From: Bradysia coprophila | Taxonomy: Eukaryota; Arthropoda; Insecta; Diptera; Sciaridae | Assembly (NCBI RefSeq): GCF_014529535.1 | Contig: NW_023503616.1 | Span: forward strand, 5,938,584-6,002,583 | DNA length: 64,000 nucleotides | Direction of reading: 5' to 3' | In this document: one piece after another, positions 1 to 11,283 of the stretch | How positions within the stretch are numbered: the stretch's first letter is position 1 | How the letters are laid out: each line of letters starts with the position of its first letter | Notes under the pieces: generated by a model | Seen by the model: only the letters and a program-made list of their open reading frames with translations | Database searches by the model: none | Told to the model about the DNA's origin: nothing | Made by a program: the position numbers and the translations under genes

Positions 1-2822
1 TGGACTATTGGTTTCCGATAGATGTTGCCCCGCCGCAAGCATTCACTTTGGACACAAATGAACCGGTACAAATTTTGCCGGACTGGCTAAAATTGAAAAT
101 GATTCGCAGTAGCGTCGAACGTCTTGTGGATGCGGCATTATTGGATCTAACACCCGATCAAATAATATTGTTTGTGCAAAATTTCGGAACTCCGGTAAAT
201 TCAATGTCAAAGCTGTTGGCGTTACTTGATCGTGCTGTGATTGAGCAATTCGAAACGGTTAAATCGACGATAATGAACAAGACTTATTTGTCGCAGTTAA
301 TTGAGATTCAGCAAGCTAGAGGAGCTAAAAATGGTCACATTGCCGTACAGGCACTCGAACTACACGGTCAAGTCATTGTCGACCCACCGAAACGTGATGT
401 AATTGTTGTCGATCCGTTAACTGTAGACATGACTGTTGCCGATTCGAATAACACATCAGCAAACAAGGAAATCGAAGACATTATCGACGTTGTATTCAGC
501 AATAATATTATGACGAAAAGTCAAAAAACCCGATTCCGTCGCCTAATACAACAATTAATCGCTGAGGACTTTCCGAACGTCAAAGTACAGACGATGCATG
601 GAAAACCAACAAACATGCAACATAATGTTCGATCGACTGTTGTGCAGTATTTGATGCGCTTGTCCACGGGACCAAATGCAGACTTTTTGAGGAGACAAAA
701 CTTACAAAAATCGAGTGTTTGCAGCCTTTTCCGAACATTGTTAGCTTCCCCATCAGGAGGACCAGACAATTCGAATTTTTTGACCCAAATCATTGACCAG
801 CTTAAGGATAACGTCATCGACTACAGATTAAATCCAGTTGTCTCGCAGATCATTTTAAACAAAAGAAAAGTCGTGGTGAAATCCACCGAACATCCCGGCC
901 AGATGGAAAGAGAAGATTTAATTCCTGTTCTTGAATCGGCGAACATGATGGAACTGGAGAAAAGAGGCAAAAAAGTCCTAAGCAATTTATTCAAAGAAAC
1001 AGATTCCAGTTATTTGGTCAATGCAATCACAACGGCGTTAAGAGCTTCGGAGAAAGTTAAAATTGAAGGAACTCAAAGTGATAAAATTGGACTATTGGTA
1101 GATTGGCTAGCCGACATTGATTCAGAACTCGTTGTGGCAAATCCGACCACACAAATGGATCTTCTGTTTAGCCGATCATTACGACAATTTCGTTTCTACA
1201 TGCTATCGTTGCTGAGTCATCAAGCTAATTGGACAACGTTGCACAATACCCTCAATAACATTTTGGATAAGTTCAATCACAACTACGATCCTACGTCAGT
1301 ATTGCATTTCATTGGAGCATTCATTCGTAATCCGAAACTATGGCAGGGACGAGACAAAGCAACGCCAAAGCACGAACAAGTGGAAAATGTCATCGACTTG
1401 AATGCAAATCAAATTCGTGTGTTCGCAGACTACATTTTGAACGAGAGTCTTCAGGATCCTGAAAAAATGACGTATCGGGTGGAGGTTTTGCTGAAATGCG
1501 TTCATCGAAATGAATTCAATTTAAACAATCTCATCTCATACGTACGTGACAGCGATGTGGATGCTGTTGTTCAGCAAAAATTCCTGCAGCAACTATACTT
1601 GAATTTTCCACCAATGAAATTCATCGTTGAAGACTTAAACGAAGTGTACAAAGCAGAAGCAAAGAATCTTTGTGGATGCCAAGCCGACATTACGACCAAC
1701 TATGTACTCACAACAATTTCAAGTCTATCAGCAACAAAAGATTTTCAGTCATTGTCGTCTGACATGGAGTTAATGGTGCGCAAATTGGCCGCTTCACATC
1801 CATCTCTCCTTCTACGTCAACTGTCGGTATTATCATCGTTACTGCAAGGACGGGCACACATGGATCTTTCTGTGCTACGAACAGGACACCATATGACACT
1901 CTTCCATCAGGTGCTCGGAGTTCTTGAACTTCTTCAACCGCAAGTATTTGAAGAACCATACACTGACGTATTACATCAAGCCCTAGAATGCTATTTTACG
2001 TTATTACAATTCCATGCCGATTCTGCCAGCATGTTAATGTATCGTTTTACGGAACTGCTACAAGCCTACATCAATAAAAACGCCAACAAGGCGCTCAGCT
2101 TTATTGAACCACACGCGGAACTCATTCAGTATTTATCGTCAAAAAATAGACACATTATCTCACTGCAGCAAATCGTGCAAGGTGTTTCGCTGCTCAAACA
2201 TCGGCAAACTCATGACTTCTCCTTTATCGATCGATCTGAAGACATATCAGAAGATGTAAAACCATCAACGTCAACACAAGAACCAAGCTCTGTCACAACG
2301 ACATCAACACAAGAACCGGACAATTCTGGTGCGGCTGTAATATTGGTACCATACGAAAAACAGAACCTTGCACCACAACATTGGCCGCAATTGATAAAGG
2401 CCATTTTACATCGTAATGGTGATGAAATTCTTGGTGCACTGCAAGAAACCGAAATGATAACATCGAAGCGTCAGGGACTTTTGGAGCCATTGTTTGAGCG
2501 AATTTTAGAACTACTCGAATCACCGAATGCCATCATACGAAGCACGGCACACACATTGCTTGTACGACATTTGAAATTCAATCCGGGAATTCATGCTAAC
2601 AATTCGAAAGCACTGATTGCATATGTCCAGTGTTTGAGAGGAGGCGACCCAGCGGTGGTAACATCGGCATTGGAAACGTTAACGGAAATTACCATATGCT
2701 TGCAGGAATACGCATCTGACATTTTGAAAGTGGTTTTTGATTTAGGCATTCAATCACGCTTGAATACGTTCGATCAACTGAAACGGTGCATAGTGGCACT
2801 AAAGACACAGCACGCGTGCTGA
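1..2822 (+). CDS. IntS1: Integrator complex subunit 1, C-terminal part (5' end outside window)
   Basis: The frame is open from base 3, with no in-frame stop before the TGA at 2820-2822. It encodes the last 939 residues of a much larger protein, so the start lies left of the window. The opening segment (FPIDV, then LPDWLKLKMIRSSVERLVDA, then LFVQNFGTPVNSMSKLL) is recognisable as Integrator subunit 1 by resemblance to the animal family. The rest is mostly helical, HEAT/ARM-like sequence, with a low-complexity Ser/Thr-rich loop around 2250-2330. INTS1 is the large scaffold of the nuclear Integrator complex, which cleaves snRNA 3' ends and attenuates RNA polymerase II at many promoters. No intron interrupts the 2.8 kb seen. 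An AATAAA lies 45 bases after the stop. Identification rests on family recall, not a search; I am confident of it. Confidence 0.95.
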   Translation, partial: DYWFPIDVAPPQAFTLDTNEPVQILPDWLKLKMIRSSVERLVDAALLDLTPDQIILFVQNFGTPVNSMSKLLALLDRAVIEQFETVKSTIMNKTYLSQLIEIQQARGAKNGHIAVQALELHGQVIVDPPKRDVIVVDPLTVDMTVADSNNTSANKEIEDIIDVVFSNNIMTKSQKTRFRRLIQQLIAEDFPNVKVQTMHGKPTNMQHNVRSTVVQYLMRLSTGPNADFLRRQNLQKSSVCSLFRTLLASPSGGPDNSNFLTQIIDQLKDNVIDYRLNPVVSQIILNKRKVVVKSTEHPGQMEREDLIPVLESANMMELEKRGKKVLSNLFKETDSSYLVNAITTALRASEKVKIEGTQSDKIGLLVDWLADIDSELVVANPTTQMDLLFSRSLRQFRFYMLSLLSHQANWTTLHNTLNNILDKFNHNYDPTSVLHFIGAFIRNPKLWQGRDKATPKHEQVENVIDLNANQIRVFADYILNESLQDPEKMTYRVEVLLKCVHRNEFNLNNLISYVRDSDVDAVVQQKFLQQLYLNFPPMKFIVEDLNEVYKAEAKNLCGCQADITTNYVLTTISSLSATKDFQSLSSDMELMVRKLAASHPSLLLRQLSVLSSLLQGRAHMDLSVLRTGHHMTLFHQVLGVLELLQPQVFEEPYTDVLHQALECYFTLLQFHADSASMLMYRFTELLQAYINKNANKALSFIEPHAELIQYLSSKNRHIISLQQIVQGVSLLKHRQTHDFSFIDRSEDISEDVKPSTSTQEPSSVTTTSTQEPDNSGAAVILVPYEKQNLAPQHWPQLIKAILHRNGDEILGALQETEMITSKRQGLLEPLFERILELLESPNAIIRSTAHTLLVRHLKFNPGIHANNSKALIAYVQCLRGGDPAVVTSALETLTEITICLQEYASDILKVVFDLGIQSRLNTFDQLKRCIVALKTQHAC

Positions 2823-2866
2823 ACACAATTTTTGTTTAATTTAAATTTCACTGAGAAAAATTTTTG

Positions 2867-2872
2867 AATAAA
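2867..2872 (+). terminator. Poly(A) signal of IntS1
   Basis: Canonical AATAAA in a T-rich tract 45 bases downstream of the IntS1 stop codon, which implies a very short 3' UTR. Confidence 0.75.
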
Positions 2873-3044
2873 TATTTTCGATTAAATTCATTTGTTGCGT
2901 TTCCTATCACGGAATGAGACCTCAGCTGGTATCCGATTCAACAGTACTTTATACGAAAATTTTAATCTTCGAACCGTGTGAGCACTCGTACTGATCGCTT
3001 TTTAAAATGTATTTTTTCCGATTAGTAACAGACATGCCGCACTA

Positions 3045-3251
3045 TCAGTTTGACCCATGAATCTGCAGGAAGACGGCCTTCCAAAAGTCGTCATTTTGAA
3101 ACTTGGACGCGTCTTCACCAGCTTTTCTTTCATCGTTGCGACCAGTTTGTTGTACTATTACAATTACAATCTCAACCGATTCCATCAGTTCTTCAGCACT
3201 CATAGTGCGGTCGAAAATCAGTTTTTGCAGTACCTTGTTCAGGGCTCTGAG
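3045..3251 (-). CDS. Possible terminal exon or gene remnant, unknown function
   Basis: On the minus strand, an acceptor-like TTATTATTAATCAG is followed by an open frame of 68 codons ending at TGA 3045-3047. Its translation (...LNKVLQKLIFDRTMSAEEL... to ...DDFWKAVFLQIHGSN) has mixed codon use and amphipathic-helix character unlike the AT-rich noise around it. The only internal ATG is at 3201-3203 and would give about 52 residues. The sequence upstream on this strand shows no convincing partner exon before the 1.5-kb repeat element at 3391-4932, so this may be a gene tail cut off by that insertion. It converges on IntS1. I do not recognise the family. The opposite-strand frame over the same bases is less convincing. 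Confidence 0.3.
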   Translation of the reverse strand, partial: LRALNKVLQKLIFDRTMSAEELMESVEIVIVIVQQTGRNDERKAGEDASKFQNDDFWKAVFLQIHGSN

Positions 3252-3390
3252 CTGATTAATAATAACCAAAGTGCATTCAAATTTTATTGAAACTCAATTC
3301 AACCGCACTGTGGGTAGAGTACAAAGTTCCACGGAAGTATCAAATACAATTGTGAGGAGTCTACTTTTTGCTTATTAATTAAACCAGAAC

Positions 3391-4932
3391 GTCATGGTGG
3401 GGCTGAACCAAACTTAAATAAAAAAGGTAAAACTTGTTTTTTCATGAAATGTTGTTAGCATGGGTTGAGTGTAGATAAACTTCATATAAAATTTTAAAAA
3501 ATAATCACCAAGCCGTTTTACAGAAAGTACTTTTCAACTTTTTGTAGACGCTTTTTTGATATGCTAACGTAAACTGAATTCTAGATTTTTAGAAATTTAT
3601 TTGGAGGCATTCTACGACTATTTAAGTAAAGTCCAGGGTGCCGAAAGTTGACAGGCCGCAATGATTTTGAATGTGTTAATCGAAAGCTGAGAGCATTAGC
3701 TACAATAAAAACGAGCCATCAGAACAGTCGGAGCGTTTGCTGCGACTGAGCCCCGTACAAATCCGTATATATATTGCGTACGTGACCCTAGTGCGTCTGT
3801 CACCCTACTTTGACCGTAAGCCTATGCGCCGGTTAAAGTAGTTAAAGTAAAATTATTATGTAATGTGTACATCTTAGAAATTGCGCATAGCGCAATTACG
3901 AAGCCCCGTACGACGTTCCTTTCAAATAAAACAAAAATTTCAAATAGCCCTAAAATTTAAATTTATTTAGTATAAATACACATAGGGCCTAGTATCGGCC
4001 TCAGTCCGAGGATCCAATTTTTTTTTTTCAACAACATTCTATTCGGCCTTTGATTACCTTCCAAATGAAACAAAAATTACGAAAAACGGATGAAATTTGC
4101 TCGAGTTATATGTAAAATGTAAAATACACATAGGGCCCTAGTAGCGGCCTTAGTCCAAGGACCCAAATTTAATTTTTTTCAACAACATTCTATTCGGTGT
4201 TCGATTATCTTTCAAATGAAACAAAAATTACGAAAAACGGATGAAATTTACTTGAGTTCTATGTAAAATACACAAAGGGCCCTAGTAGCTTTTCACTTCT
4301 AAGGCCCTAACTCACGGTCCACTCACCGGATTTTAAAAAACTTTTTTTTCCTGGATTGGTATTGTCAATACCTATCATTTGCCGTGTCCCATCGTTTATT
4401 TTGCCATAAATATCACCAAAAGACCTTAAATCACTTAGGTGGCCCTAACTCACGAAGGGCCGACCCGAATATGCCCATCTTCGAACTTAGCCTCACTATC
4501 TTGACTATCTTTCAGGAAAAATTTTTTTTTTTGAAATCGGATTTGATTTACTCAAGATATCGACGTGACGGACAGACGGACAGACGGCCCAAATTTTTAT
4601 TGCGGATTCGTCATCTATAAACATAGGCAAACACTTTGCCCTTACCGTCTGCTTCGAATTCCATCAATTACACACGGCATCGTAATCCTATAAGCCCCTT
4701 CGTACTTCGTACGGGGCTAAAAATAAGTTTGCGATATTTTCGTTAGTTTAACATATTAAACGAAACGCCTACAAAAAGTTGAAAAGTACTTTCTGCAAAA
4801 GGGCTCGGTGAATTTCTTAAATTTTATATGTAGTTTATCATCTACACTCAACCCATCATGCTGACATTTCATGAAAAAAAAGTTGAGGTTATCCTACCTT
4901 TTTATTTAAATTTGGTTCAGCCCCACCGTGAC
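3391..4932. mobile_element. 1.5-kb terminal-inverted-repeat element, non-autonomous
   Basis: The two ends are long imperfect inverted repeats of roughly 180-200 bases. The left arm starts GTCATGGTGGGGCTGAACC at 3391 and runs to about 3575. The right arm, about 4735-4932, is its reverse complement and ends CCCCACCGTGAC. Both share the shorter landmark blocks CATGAAATGT, TGAGTGTAGAT and AAAGTACTTTTCAACTTTTTGTAG (the last split by a few changes). The interior codes for nothing recognisable and holds three tandem copies of a ~145-base unit. If the true tip is CAC/TGGTG, it resembles the CACNRTG-type ends of Transib elements, but I find no clean 5-bp target duplication, so the superfamily is unassigned. 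Confidence 0.8.
3919..4310. repeat. Tandem ~145-base units inside the element at 3391-4932
   Basis: Three diverged head-to-tail copies share the landmarks AAATGAAACAAAAATTACG, CACATAGGGCC and CAACAACATTCTATTCGG. The CACATAGGG landmark recurs near 3979, 4129 and 4271, giving periods of about 150 and 142 bases. Confidence 0.75.
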
Positions 4933-5753
4933 ATAAACGACGGATGTGCTCATATTGTTCTCCTCAACAAAAATTGCAATTTTATGTGGTAATCAATGAC
5001 ATTTTAACGAAAAAAAATCTTCAAAAAAGTTAATGTGCGTTAAATTGTAAAATTATTCCCATTTACAATTGCCACAATTTATAAGAAACATTGAAAACCA
5101 GTTTGTCTGCTCTTAATTACCTTTTCTTCGCGATAATTCCATCTCATTTAATACGACAAATAAAATAAATCAAAACGCGAAACATAGAGTCAGTCAAAAC
5201 AATTCACAAATTACTTCTTTATGCTAATTTTCATTGCCCAAGTAATTTTTAGCCTTGACTTTGAAATAAAATTACTCTTTTTTTGTCGAAAAGGTATAAT
5301 TTAAAAAAAAAAGATTTTTTTTACGACAAAACAAGTAATTTGGTTGTTATACGTAATACTTAATATAGACAACGTGTTATGATTCATTCATATTATTTGT
5401 TCAACTGATGATGCTTGTGAAATCTTAACAACGGATTTACTATTTCCATGTGAAAATGTTTTATGACACTGTAGGTCTATGCTTCCCCCGAATTATTTTT
5501 AGTTGGGTCAATACTCCTTCGTTCGGTTGAACAAAGAACACAGGTTTTAAATACTCTCGTACATACACGTTTTACTGAAATGTGAAAACTTTAATTATAT
5601 TTCACCGGTGTATAACTAAAAATAACAAGTCGGTTGCTTCTTTCGAAGTAACTATATTTTCAACAGGTTATAAATAGTTATTTTCTTGATTCGGGCAGAA
5701 AATGAGGGCAATAATGAATATCTTCGGGTTCTCGGCCCTTTGTATGAAAAATT
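4933..5753. other. Intergenic, no gene seen
   Basis: AT-rich sequence. A short imperfect hairpin around 5270-5338 (TTTGTCG...CGACAAA arms) and the left edge of an older repeat (about 5690 onward) are the only structures noticed. Confidence 0.5.
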
Positions 5754-6168
5754 ACGTATACGGAAAAAAAAAGAAATATTCAATACCAATTTAATGTAAA
5801 AAATTGGTATCGAATATGTAAATATTTGTGGCGAATATGTTAGATAAACATTTGTAGCAAATAATTAACTATATTCGTTACAAATATATAAATATTTGTC
5901 CGAAATATATTTAATTATTTGCCACAAATATTTTTTTAATAATTCGTCATAAATAATTAAATATATTTGTAACAAATATTTACATATTTGCTACAAATAT
6001 TTATATATTTGTAACGAATATATTTTGAAATAATTTGTCACAAATAATTAAATATAATTGTGACAAGCAAATTACCTGAAATTTTGTGACAAATATAAAT
6101 ATATTTGTCACAACTATAAATATATTTCTAGCAAACAATTCTTTCCAAATCTTTTTTTTCCGTGTACG
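5754..6168. mobile_element. Small AT-rich inverted-repeat element (MITE) with internal ATATTTGT repeats
   Basis: The ends are matching inverted repeats, ATACGGAAAAAAAA on the left and its complement TTTTTTTTCCGTGT on the right. They are flanked by direct repeats TACGT at 5753-5757 and 6164-6168. The interior is a run of alternating ATTTGTNACAAAT-like palindromic units (about 5800-6130). It has no coding capacity. It interrupts an older repeat whose pieces lie at about 5690-5753 and 6169-6232. Confidence 0.7.
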
Positions 6169-6232
6169 TCTTGGACGACTGATTTAAGTCACTCTTTAAG
6201 TCACTCGCGAAATTGCCTAAAATCAATCGTCT
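6169..6232. repeat. Right-hand piece of an older palindromic repeat family
   Basis: The stretch CGCGAAATTGCCTAAAATCA at 6207-6226, continuing to 6232, is shared almost identically with the intact palindromic repeat at 37020-37118. The left-hand piece (TTTGTATGAAAA... near 5740) lies across the inserted MITE. Confidence 0.65.
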
Positions 6233-6724
6233 ATGACACAGCCCGAACAGTTGCAGCGCGAACGGTGTGAGGGCGACATGCGAAAGTATCTAAGATCTAC
6301 CATTCCCAACAGATACGTATAAAACTTTTTATGTGGAGGGCCTAAATTACGGAAAAAATTCATAAATCTATGTCCTAGACATGAAAATCTGATAATAGTT
6401 AAATTGAAAGGTAAAGCTTGTCATAGTTATACACCTTATAACATCTTTTTAAAAGGTATACTTCGGATTCACAGATGGCAAGTTAAGTATATTTAGGGTA
6501 GTTATAGTTGTTGAATATAATTCTTGATTTGATCTAACAATTTTTAACATTGAAACATAATTTTCTACTTCATTTGTTCCATGTATTTTTATAAAACGAC
6601 GTCAGCTTGAGATCTTGTTATACTTTCTTTTTCGTCGCTGTTGATCGCTTTGTTTTGATGTGTTGTAGGTATTTTGTGTAAATTATCCATTTACGGTTTT
6701 TATAAGTCTTCAATGCAAAAAAGA
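6233..6724. other. Intergenic, no gene seen
   Basis: AT-rich non-coding sequence between two inverted-repeat elements. Nothing recognisable. Confidence 0.5.
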
Positions 6725-6893
6725 ATAAATTTGCATCAGCTGTTTTTCAGCTGATCCACACACACAATCAAAACTGTTTGTACTAGTTTTTACGGTTGAA
6801 GCTGCGTGTGATAGTGGTAAAACCGTATAAAGACGTATAAACAGTTTTCATTGTTGGGTGGATCAGCTGAAAAACAGCTGAAACAAATTCATG
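6725..6893. mobile_element. Small palindromic element (MITE) with CAGCTG-rich ends
   Basis: The left arm TCAGCTGTTTTTCAGCTGAT plus flanking bases (6725-6759) is repeated in inverted orientation at 6857-6893. Each arm is itself a mini-palindrome (CAGCTG...CAGCTG). An inner inverted pair, AAAACTGTTT and AAACAGTTTT, lies at about 6770 and 6839. It has no coding capacity. Confidence 0.7.
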
Positions 6894-8950
6894 ATAACAA
6901 AAACCATAAGGAGAGCCAGATCGCACGAAAAAAAATTTCCTAAGGTTTTTTATGCGTTGTTTCTGTTACTACTTTCTGTACTTAAGGTTCATACACAAAA
7001 ATTTTACCATCTAAAAATTGACCCAAAAAATGTAAGAAAGAAAATTGCACAAAAAAATTGCGTCACAACTGGCAATGGTGATCGTTGGAGTTAAGATTTC
7101 CTAAATAAAAATTTGTAAAATTTTGTAGTAGATGACTTGCGTCACGCCCGCTTACTAACGTGTGGGCATGATATCGTTTTTATTTCCAACGTCATTTCGG
7201 AAAAACGTTGTTCTTTACTCATGCTACTTATTCGCCTCCGGGTTGCCCTGGAAACCTAATTCGCTAAAGAAAAACCTTTAAGCTTAGGAAAATAACTAAA
7301 TTGAGATTTTCAAGAGTCAACGCAAGACTCTTCTAAAATTCATAGATTTTAGAGTCTTGCAAAGAGTAGAAGTTGGGCTCGTAAATATGTATGTCTTGGA
7401 GTATGTGCGCTGAATATAAATCTGTTTGGAAACCAAGAAAATAATTACGAAATTTATTGATTAGAAAACATATTCGTGGTTTTTGAGACTAACATTTGCA
7501 GATGCAGCCACATATTTCTTTACACAAAAATAACCATTGGATCATTGGATGGCGATGCATTCATTTAAACTGACTTAAGTTGTTGACAATATATATTTTT
7601 ATATACAGGATTTGTTGTCGTGTGCAAAATAAAATAAATAAAATAAAAATGTGATGCAATCAGAAACCAGAAGATTAAGAGGTATAATGGCAAACCTGCA
7701 AAACACTTTTAAAAATATAAAGAAAGAAAAAAAGGAAATTCCCCAGATTTTGTTCCATTCTCCTGCATACTAATAACAACTCAACGGTATTTCAAAAAAC
7801 AAAAAAAAAGAAGTCACATCATGATGTGATGCTGTTCACGTAGTTTATATGTATAATTTGACGTCATACGCATCAAATATTTATGTACTTAATTCAAGTT
7901 AAAATTTATTTTTAAGAAATTCTTCATTTGCATAAACTATAATAAGACATAGCAAGATGTGAAGCCTCCATATCTCGAGATACTTCTTAATGACGCATGA
8001 TAGCATAGCATAAGATCTTTCTGTTCAATATTTGAACTTGTGTAAATTGTACCATTCTCTACCTCATACGGTAAATTCAAAAGACAAAGTCAAATTTTAC
8101 ATTTTGGGTGAGGACAAAAACTGAGATTGCTCAATTTGCGAAAAGTCCACAGTATTAAGCCGATTCGATAATAAATTATTGAAATAATCTAAAGACCGAA
8201 TCTCAAAAATGAGTTTTAAAAAGAGATTGTAGAAATAACGGCTTGGCAAAGTAAACAGGACAAGGCATAATACACTAAAATGTCTATTGTTTCATATTCA
8301 ACATTTAAATATAACGCTGAAGTAAATTAATTTTATTTGTAAAAATCAAGTCAAAGATATTGCACGTAGCGTTAGTTTCTGTCATTTTCAATTAATATTC
8401 AATTTATTGACAAATATTTGTTAATGTCTATTAAAATTTAGTAAGATTTTTTTCCCCAAAAGTACAATTAACAAATCAAATATTTGTCGTAAAAATTAAT
8501 GCAAAAAAAACGAACGAAATAGTTTCTACTCATATCGTTTAAGCCGATTGAATAAACTTTTTTTTTGTGCAAAAAGTAAAAATTGTATTTGCCGAACGCA
8601 AAAGAGAAAATAATGTCGTCCGATAAATACGAAATTATACACAAATCAAAATTCTATCTAAAACAAATATAGCGGATAGTTAATGTGTACGAGCATTTAC
8701 GGTTTAATACACTTATTTGCCTAGAAATCTATAAATTGAAGATATCCAAATAGTACATTTTTTGCTGTTTTCGTTTTAACAAACAGTCAGTCAATAGTGT
8801 CTAATATATATGAGGCCACGGCTTATTGACATTATGGATTGCAGGAAGACGAGACGAGAAAATATTTAACACCGGGACACATGATAAGTTAAGCCATAAA
8901 ATAACTGCAGCTAAGAGTCTTTTTAGCATTTCCACAATTTCAATTTGATG
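6894..8950. other. Intergenic, no gene seen
   Basis: Two kilobases of AT-rich sequence. Short open frames have AT-biased composition and no recognisable protein. A 14-base palindrome CACATCATGATGTG lies near 7814. Confidence 0.5.
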
Positions 8951-9230
8951 TACTGAGTCTTGGAGTAATTATACCTAGAGAGGAAATTTCGAACAAAATT
9001 ACGTAAAATATGTGGTCCCAACATGAAATGTGAAATGTTTATTGGTATGTGTGTTTTCCCTCTTAATTAAGAGGGCAAATTGAACTTAACTATCAAAGGC
9101 GGAATAGCGTCATCGCATACATGTATTGGTGTAAAATTATACGAAATGTGTATATTATACAAACTGATGTTGGGACCATATTTCGTCGTACAAAATTCCT
9201 CTCTAGGTATAATTACTCTTAGTACTGAGT
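8951..9230. mobile_element. 264-bp palindromic MITE with 8-bp target site duplication
   Basis: The element spans 8959-9222. It is flanked by a perfect direct repeat TACTGAGT (8951-8958 and 9223-9230). Its arms are inverted repeats of about 60-70 bases: GAGTAATTATACCTAGAGAG on the left, with the complement on the right, then TGGTCCCAACAT inward. At the centre is the palindrome CCCTCTTAATTAAGAGGG (9058-9075). An 8-bp duplication fits hAT- or P-type transposases acting in trans. The ends read CTT/CTA...AG. No protein is encoded. Confidence 0.88.
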
Positions 9231-11205
9231 CTTATTCAAAACACCGACTTTATTCTGTACTTTAACTTCCGAGAACTTTTTTGCTATGCATTTTTAAAAT
9301 TCTCTGAATAAAATGTGGATAGCCATGTAATGTAATGCTTGTAATTACTGTAAAGGTTTTTTGTATTAGAGTACATTACGTATCTATCAAATCTATGAAC
9401 AATGTACATTGGACATGGTGCTTCTTGTCTGAAATATTATTGATCCGAGCCGAAGGTGATATGAATAATCATACCAGAAGGCATTTCAGCATTTATTCCA
9501 TTTAAATGCAGTTTATTTTCTTCTTATTGCTCGGCCTAGATCAACAAAATTTACACAAGACACAACGTTCCGTCATTTGCGGAGTAAAAATAACCATGAA
9601 TTATGCTCAGGCTTGAACAATTTCGCATGTAGCCCTCTTGCTACAAGCTACAACAAGCTGAATTTCCTAAAATTTATCGTCCAAAACAGACAGGTAAAAA
9701 ACTGTTGTTTTTGTGGAAAGATCGTTCTTTGTTGTTGTAGTTATGATCAGCTGATTTAATGCTTCGCTTTTTTAATGGTGTACAATTCTTCTTTCTACGC
9801 AAAGTAAAGTGAGTGCCAACATAATCATGACATTAAGGGTAGAAGAGGCGACATTTCTACACGGTCAATGTCGTCAGTACCAATATAATCGTTTTTAGAC
9901 GATATTATCGTTATTATCATTTTCGTCATTATCATAATATCGTTTTAAATGTACCTTTTAAAAACAATTTGAGGCGATATTATCATCCAAATCGATATTA
10001 TCATCCAGTATAGTCATTGTGCCGATAGTTGGCAAAGAACAAGTGAAGTCTTAAGTAATTACGAACGTCAGTTGTAGAACATTGATTTTTGGGGAAAAAA
10101 AAGTTAATGAGGAAGTGACTCAATCTTATGATCAATGTATATTTAAAGGAAAATAACTCTGATTCGAGTGAAAAGTTTATTTTTGTCAACAATTCTTGAA
10201 AAGGGTAAATGCGTAATCGACAACCCGCCGATCTCAGAATTGACTAGTAAAATTCCCTTGAATTTTTGTTGGCAAATAGCACACTCGGGTACTTGTCAGC
10301 GGAAAAATTACATGCAAAACATTACGACTAAAAAACAACGACTTTATAAGTAATTGATGGAAAAATACTTGTACATTGATTGAGAAATTTAATTTTTTTT
10401 AGGAAGTCGCAACGCACACCCACAAAGCGTAATTACTACATTATAACGATACTCATGAAAATAGCAAGAAACGACAAGCAATCCCTAATTAATGACAAAT
10501 TCTAGGAACAATTTTCACATTGTGTTGCTATATTCCATTGTGTTGTGTGCGTCAGTTTGAATTAGAATGAGTAATGACAAAATGTGTTAAAACTGTCTAC
10601 AACCGTATTACACTGAGTAACGAATGGAACAATGTTAACATCAAAGATCAACAAGTAACAATAAAAAATAATGGAAAAAACAGTAGCAATAATTGAAATA
10701 TCAAAGCCATACATTAAATCACATTAATTTCTAGGTATACTGCTAATTACCTTTATTAACGACAAATCGATCTACAAACACGTTATAAATCAATCAAGTG
10801 TGAAGAAAATCAATGATATAATCTATACCGGCACATCATGTCATCGGATTGGTCAAAATTGATTTTCAATAATTTATTTTTGAAAAAATGGATAAAACAA
10901 CAAAAAGATGTCGTACAGTTTACTCAATAATACACAAACAATAATTTGATTCGCCGTCACAAAATCATTATGTTAAATACGTACATTTATCTCAGGTGTT
11001 GTTACGTTCGGGTTTTTTCTTTTTCTTCTTTTCCTTTTGTGTATATACACCTCAATTCGAATCAAAGTGTAATATCAAAGTGTAATAATATACCAGCCGA
11101 TTAATTTTCCACGTTGTGTGTTGTTGTCATTCGTATATTTCTTTGTATTTGTGTGTGTGTATAAGCTTCCACAAGACTTAAGCCAGAATAAGGCAAAATA
11201 TTTGG
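9231..11205. other. Intergenic upstream of CSP gene 1
   Basis: No gene is seen. A low-complexity patch at about 9890-10015 repeats CGATATTATC-like words in both orientations, and a related word recurs near 21770. The last few hundred bases are the likely regulatory region of CSP gene 1. Confidence 0.45.
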
Positions 11206-11243
11206 TATAAAAGCTGTACGGTGTGAGATGTTAATCATCAGTT
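11206..11243 (+). promoter_or_regulatory. Core promoter of CSP gene 1: TATA box and initiator
   Basis: TATAAAAG at 11206-11213 is followed by TCAGTT at 11238-11243, which matches the arthropod initiator TCAKTY. Taking the A at 11240 as +1 puts the TATA box at -34 to -27, close to the usual position. A splice donor follows 43 bases later. Confidence 0.75.
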
Positions 11244-11283
11244 TGTGTCGAACAAATCTCGTAAAAACAACAAATCTCTTAAG
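11240..11283 (+). other. Non-coding first exon of CSP gene 1
   Basis: A 44-base 5'-UTR exon from the predicted initiator to a strong donor AAG|GTGAGT at 11283/11284. It contains no ATG. It is predicted to join the acceptor CACGCAG|ATG at 14342/14343 across a 3059-base intron. The pairing is inferred from strand, promoter quality and lack of other candidates. Confidence 0.65.
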
